43,578 nt of DNA. Source: Bryobacteraceae bacterium. Lineage in GTDB: Bacteria; Acidobacteriota; Terriglobia; Bryobacterales; Bryobacteraceae. Under the pieces are notes generated by a model, which saw only the letters and a program-made list of their open reading frames with translations, was not told the DNA's origin and made no database searches. Location: NCBI GenBank assembly GCA_019748195.1, contig JAIEPW010000057.1, positions 1 through 43,578 of the forward strand, read 5' to 3'. Shown here one piece after another: positions 40,897 through 43,578 of this stretch. Position numbers and translations under genes: made by a program. Within the stretch, counting starts at the first letter, position 1, and each line of letters opens with the position of its first letter.

Positions 40897-42297
40897 TTAC
40901 ACCGCGGAACGCCGGCCGCGAATCCGGCCCGCCTTCGGTGTAAATCCTTCGTAGTGACGCATGATCAATTGCGCCTCAATCTGGTTGACGGTGTCCATGG
41001 CCACGCCCACGACGATCAGCAGGGACGTTCCGCCAAAGAAAAAGTTAACCCCCAGGCCGTCGAGCAGCCAGCGGGGAAAGGTCGCGTCGATCCAATTGCC
41101 GACGCCCGGCAACCGCTGCAGCTTGATTCCGGAAATCAGAATCTGCGGCAGCAGCGACAGAATGGACAGGTACAGGCCGCCCACCACCGTGATCCGGGTC
41201 AGAATTTTATTCATGTAGTCGGCGGTATTCTTGCCGGGGCGAATGCCTGGAATGAAGCCGCCGTACTTGCGCATGTTGTCCGCCGCTTCGGCCGGGTTGA
41301 AAATGATCGACACGTAGAAGAAGCAGAAGAAAATGATCAGAACGGTGTAGAGGAGATAGTACAGCGGATGGGATCCGCCCATCGCGTTCAGCATGCCGCT
41401 GAGCACCTTCGAATTCTTGACAAATTCCACGTTGAGGAACGTCTGCGGGATCGCCAGCAGGCTGCTGGCGAAAATCACCGGAATCACGCCGCCCGCGTTC
41501 ACCTTGAGGGGCAAGTGAGTCGACTGTCCGCCCATCATGCGGCGGCCCACCACGCGCTTGGCGTATTGCACCGGGATGCGGCGCTCGCCGCGCTCCACCA
41601 GGACGATGAAGCCCACCACGGCGATCATCATCAGGATGATGATGATGAGCTGCAGCGGATTCCACTGGCGCGTGACCAGCACGTTGTTGTAGATTTCGAC
41701 GATCGCGCCCGGCAGTCCCACCACGATGCCGGTGAAGATGATCAGCGACATTCCATTGCCGATGCCGCGCTCGGTGATCTGCTCGCCCAGCCACATGATG
41801 AACGCCGTGCCGGTGGTCAGCGAGATCATGGTCATCAGGATGAATCCGACGCCGGGGTTGATCACGAAGCCGCCGCCCGAATTCTGCAGCGTCACCGCGA
41901 TGCCCACGGATTGGAACAGCGCCAGTCCCACCGTCAGATACCGGGTCCACTGGGTGATCTTGCGGCGACCCAGCTCGCCTTCCTTCTGCAGCTTCTCCAG
42001 GGTCGGGACCACCACCGTCAACAATTGCAAAATGATGGACGCCGTGATGTAGGGCATGATCCCCAGGGCGAAAATGGTCAGACGCCGGAACATGCCGCCC
42101 GAAAACAGGTCCAGGAACCCGAACAGGGAGCCCTGGTTCTGCTGGAAGAACAACTCCAGCTTGTTGGTGTCGATGCCGGGCGTGGGAATGTGCCCGCCGA
42201 GCCGGTAGATGGCCAGCATCCCGAGCGTAAACAGCACGCGATTCCGGAGGTCCGGAATCCGGAAGACGTTGGCGACGGCTTCGAAGAACTTGTTCAT
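40897..42297 (-). CDS. secY: Protein translocase subunit SecY
   Basis: A 466-residue channel subunit of the Sec translocon with ten membrane helices. Signatures include GLGIMPYITASIILQLLTVVVPTLEKLQKEGE, GERRIPVQYAKRVVGRRMMGGQSTHLPLKVNAGGVIPVIFASSLLAIPQT and IRPGKNTADYMNKILTRITVVGGLYLS. The C-terminus ends LIMRHYEGFTPKAGRIRGRRSAV. It is in its usual place after rplO, and exports the signal-peptide proteins encoded throughout the window. Confidence 0.98.
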   Translation of the reverse strand: MNKFFEAVANVFRIPDLRNRVLFTLGMLAIYRLGGHIPTPGIDTNKLELFFQQNQGSLFGFLDLFSGGMFRRLTIFALGIMPYITASIILQLLTVVVPTLEKLQKEGELGRRKITQWTRYLTVGLALFQSVGIAVTLQNSGGGFVINPGVGFILMTMISLTTGTAFIMWLGEQITERGIGNGMSLIIFTGIVVGLPGAIVEIYNNVLVTRQWNPLQLIIIILMMIAVVGFIVLVERGERRIPVQYAKRVVGRRMMGGQSTHLPLKVNAGGVIPVIFASSLLAIPQTFLNVEFVKNSKVLSGMLNAMGGSHPLYYLLYTVLIIFFCFFYVSIIFNPAEAADNMRKYGGFIPGIRPGKNTADYMNKILTRITVVGGLYLSILSLLPQILISGIKLQRLPGVGNWIDATFPRWLLDGLGVNFFFGGTSLLIVVGVAMDTVNQIEAQLIMRHYEGFTPKAGRIRGRRSAV

Positions 42298-42343
42298 GAA
42301 ATCAGCCCTCTTGACAACCCGCAGCAGCCCGCTTAACCGCCGG

Positions 42344-42808
42344 TCAGGCCTTCGGTTCCGGGCGGGCCGGGATCACTTCCACCGTACCGCCGGCTTTCCG
42401 TATCTTCTCCTCGGCGGACTTGGAGAACTGGTGCGCTTTCACGTGGATGGCGCGCGTGAGCTCGCCCGAGCCCAGGATCTTCAGCCCGTCCCTCATGTTC
42501 TTGATCAGCCCGGAGGCGGTCAGCGTCGCGGGATCGAACGAATCGCTCTCCAATTGCGCCAGGCGCCCGACGTTCATCACCGCGTATTCGGTCTTGAACA
42601 GCGCGTTGGAGAAGCCCCGCTTCGGCAGGCGGCGGTGAATCGGCATCTGGCCGCCTTCAAATCCGCGCTTCTGCGAAAAGCCCGAGATGGAAGCCTGGCC
42701 CTTGGCGCCGCGGCCCGAATACTTGCCCCGCCCGGTGCCCATGCCCTGGCCGACGCGCCGTTTCGTTTTCTTCTGCCCCTTGGGGGGCCGCACATTGCTG
42801 AGATTCAT
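42344..42808 (-). CDS. rplO: 50S ribosomal protein L15
   Basis: A 154-residue L15. The start MNLSNVRPPKGQKKTKRRVGQGMGTGRGKYSGRGAKGQ and FEGGQMPIHRRLPKRGF are the conserved RNA-binding parts; the C-terminal VKAHQFSKSAEEKIRKAGGTVEVI is the globular domain. It lies 18 bases after rpmD and 46 bases before secY. Confidence 0.98.
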   Translation of the reverse strand: MNLSNVRPPKGQKKTKRRVGQGMGTGRGKYSGRGAKGQASISGFSQKRGFEGGQMPIHRRLPKRGFSNALFKTEYAVMNVGRLAQLESDSFDPATLTASGLIKNMRDGLKILGSGELTRAIHVKAHQFSKSAEEKIRKAGGTVEVIPARPEPKA

Positions 42809-42826
42809 CGCTTGCTCCGCGTCCGT

Positions 42827-43009
42827 TTACTGTTCCACCAGCGCCAGCAGGTGGGGCACCTTCTTCACCATGCCGCGGAAGCCCGGCGTGTCCGGCTTTT
42901 CCACCACCTGGTGCATTTTCCTGAGGCCTAGAGCCTTCACGATCCGCTTGTGCTTTTCGGGCGTGCAGATGGGGCTCTTCACCAGCTTGATTTTAATTGT
43001 TCCGGCCAT
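42827..43009 (-). CDS. rpmD: 50S ribosomal protein L30
   Basis: A 60-residue L30 starting MAGTIKIKLVKSPICTPEKHKRIVKALGLRKMHQVVEKPDTPGFRGMVKKV. The length and order are normal. It lies between rpsE and rplO with short gaps, as in most spc operons. Confidence 0.96.
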   Translation of the reverse strand: MAGTIKIKLVKSPICTPEKHKRIVKALGLRKMHQVVEKPDTPGFRGMVKKVPHLLALVEQ

Positions 43010-43021
43010 CCTCGATACTCC

Positions 43022-43537
43022 TTAGGCCCGCAGGCGTCCGACGTCGACGCCGCGAAGATCCGCGATTTCGGTCTTGTCGCGCAACTGCTCCAGCGCGTTG
43101 ATGGTAGCCTTCACCACGTTATGCGGGTTGTGCGAGCCGAGCGACTTGGTCAGCACGTTGGGAATGCCTACGGCCTCGATCACCGCGCGCACCGGGCCGC
43201 CCGCGATCACTCCGGTTCCGGCCGGCGCGGGCTTCAGCAGCACCATTCCGCTGCCGAACTTTCCCGTCACCTGATGCTGGATGGTGGTTTCCAGCACGTG
43301 GATCTTGCGAAGGTTCTTCTTCGCGCTTTCGATGCCCTTCTTGATCGCCGCCGGGACTTCCTTGGCCTTGCCGGTGCCGAAGCCGACCACCTTGGCGCCG
43401 GGGTCGCCGATCACGATCAAGGCGGAAAAGCTCAGGTTCTTGCCGCCCTTCACCACCTTGGTGACGCGGTTGATCGACACCACTTGCTCTTTCAGGTTCA
43501 GGCCTTGCGATTCGATGCGTTTCGCGACTGTCGCCAT
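43022..43537 (-). CDS. rpsE: 30S ribosomal protein S5
   Basis: A 171-residue S5, which helps translational accuracy and helicase activity at the mRNA entry. The S5 N-domain shows [27 protein letters not shown] and the C-domain shows [55 protein letters not shown]. The sequence is complete. It lies five bases after the rplR stop. Confidence 0.98.
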   Translation of the reverse strand: MATVAKRIESQGLNLKEQVVSINRVTKVVKGGKNLSFSALIVIGDPGAKVVGFGTGKAKEVPAAIKKGIESAKKNLRKIHVLETTIQHQVTGKFGSGMVLLKPAPAGTGVIAGGPVRAVIEAVGIPNVLTKSLGSHNPHNVVKATINALEQLRDKTEIADLRGVDVGRLRA

Positions 43538-43542
43538 GTTCT

Positions 43543-43578
43543 TTAGAACTCCAATCCCGCTTCCCGGGCGGCGTCGGC
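43543..43578 (-). CDS. rplR: 50S ribosomal protein L18, last 11 codons
   Basis: Only the end is inside the window, reading [11 protein letters not shown] before a TAA at 43543-43545. This is the usual C-terminus of L18 and the position directly upstream of rpsE is that of rplR in spc operons. It continues beyond the right edge. Confidence 0.85.
   Translation of the reverse strand, partial: ADAAREAGLEF

Noticed and set aside
40954-42336. Plus-strand frame of about 460 codons opposite secY
   Set aside because: His/Asp/Gln-rich shadow of the secY gene.
1-43578. CRISPR array, prophage, restriction or other defence island
   Set aside because: No regularly spaced repeats, integrase, terminase, tail genes, cas genes or restriction-modification genes are visible; the only nuclease is the chromosomal HNH gene.

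Overview
The window is a dense, GC-rich bacterial chromosome segment with short intergenic gaps and many start/stop overlaps. Its content suggests a Gram-negative soil-type bacterium, most likely an acidobacterium of the Solibacter/Bryobacter kind. Supporting signs are many exported proteins of unknown function, tandem cytochrome c-PQQ quinoproteins, a CsgG-like protein beside a Ser/Thr kinase, and a canonical spc-alpha ribosomal operon. The taxonomy is inference from gene content. I saw no tRNA, rRNA, CRISPR array, insertion sequence, integrase or phage gene.

Layout. 1-865: end of a crotonase-family gene, convergent with a uridine-kinase-like gene. 924-4134: a coupled surface-glycan operon (GT2 glycosyltransferase, SAM methyltransferase, GT-C-like membrane protein). 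4167-5670: an exported two-BON protein, convergent with folP. 5892-7588: comF coupled to an HNH endonuclease gene and a small membrane protein. 7589-8194: infC without its usual rpmI-rplT partners. 8405-11013: exported CsgG-like protein plus membrane Ser/Thr kinase. 11043-13957 (minus): three exported proteins (unknown, SGNH hydrolase, DUF3108). 14090-16061: an ABC-2 permease without an ATPase gene, overlapping a Tat-exported sulfatase-fold protein that has lost its catalytic residues. 16062-20369: two divergent operons containing the protein-repair enzymes MsrA and PIMT; each also has a member of one small exported family. 20371-24404: RcnB/CigR-like protein, YtcJ-type amidohydrolase, D-lactate-dehydrogenase-like enzyme, NAD(P)-binding protein. 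24439-28305: coupled operon of PhoD phosphatase, an 80-residue pentapeptide-periodic protein and a FUSC transporter. 28310-30570 (minus): beta-carbonic anhydrase overlapping a SulP transporter, a likely bicarbonate module. 30690-35619 (minus): three quinoproteins, two of them tandem cytochrome c-PQQ paralogues. 35620-35958: no intact gene, but a possible Fic-family remnant and a strong terminator. 35959-43578 (minus): rplR(partial)-rpsE-rpmD-rplO-secY-adk-map-infA-rpmJ-rpsM-rpsK-rpsD-rpoA-rplQ.

I did not find an obvious new defence or mobile system. The best candidates for undescribed biology are the ABC-2 permease plus sulfatase-like pseudoenzyme pair, the PhoD/pentapeptide/FUSC operon, the CsgG-kinase pair, and the mirrored MsrA/PIMT operons, where PIMT carries a signal peptide.
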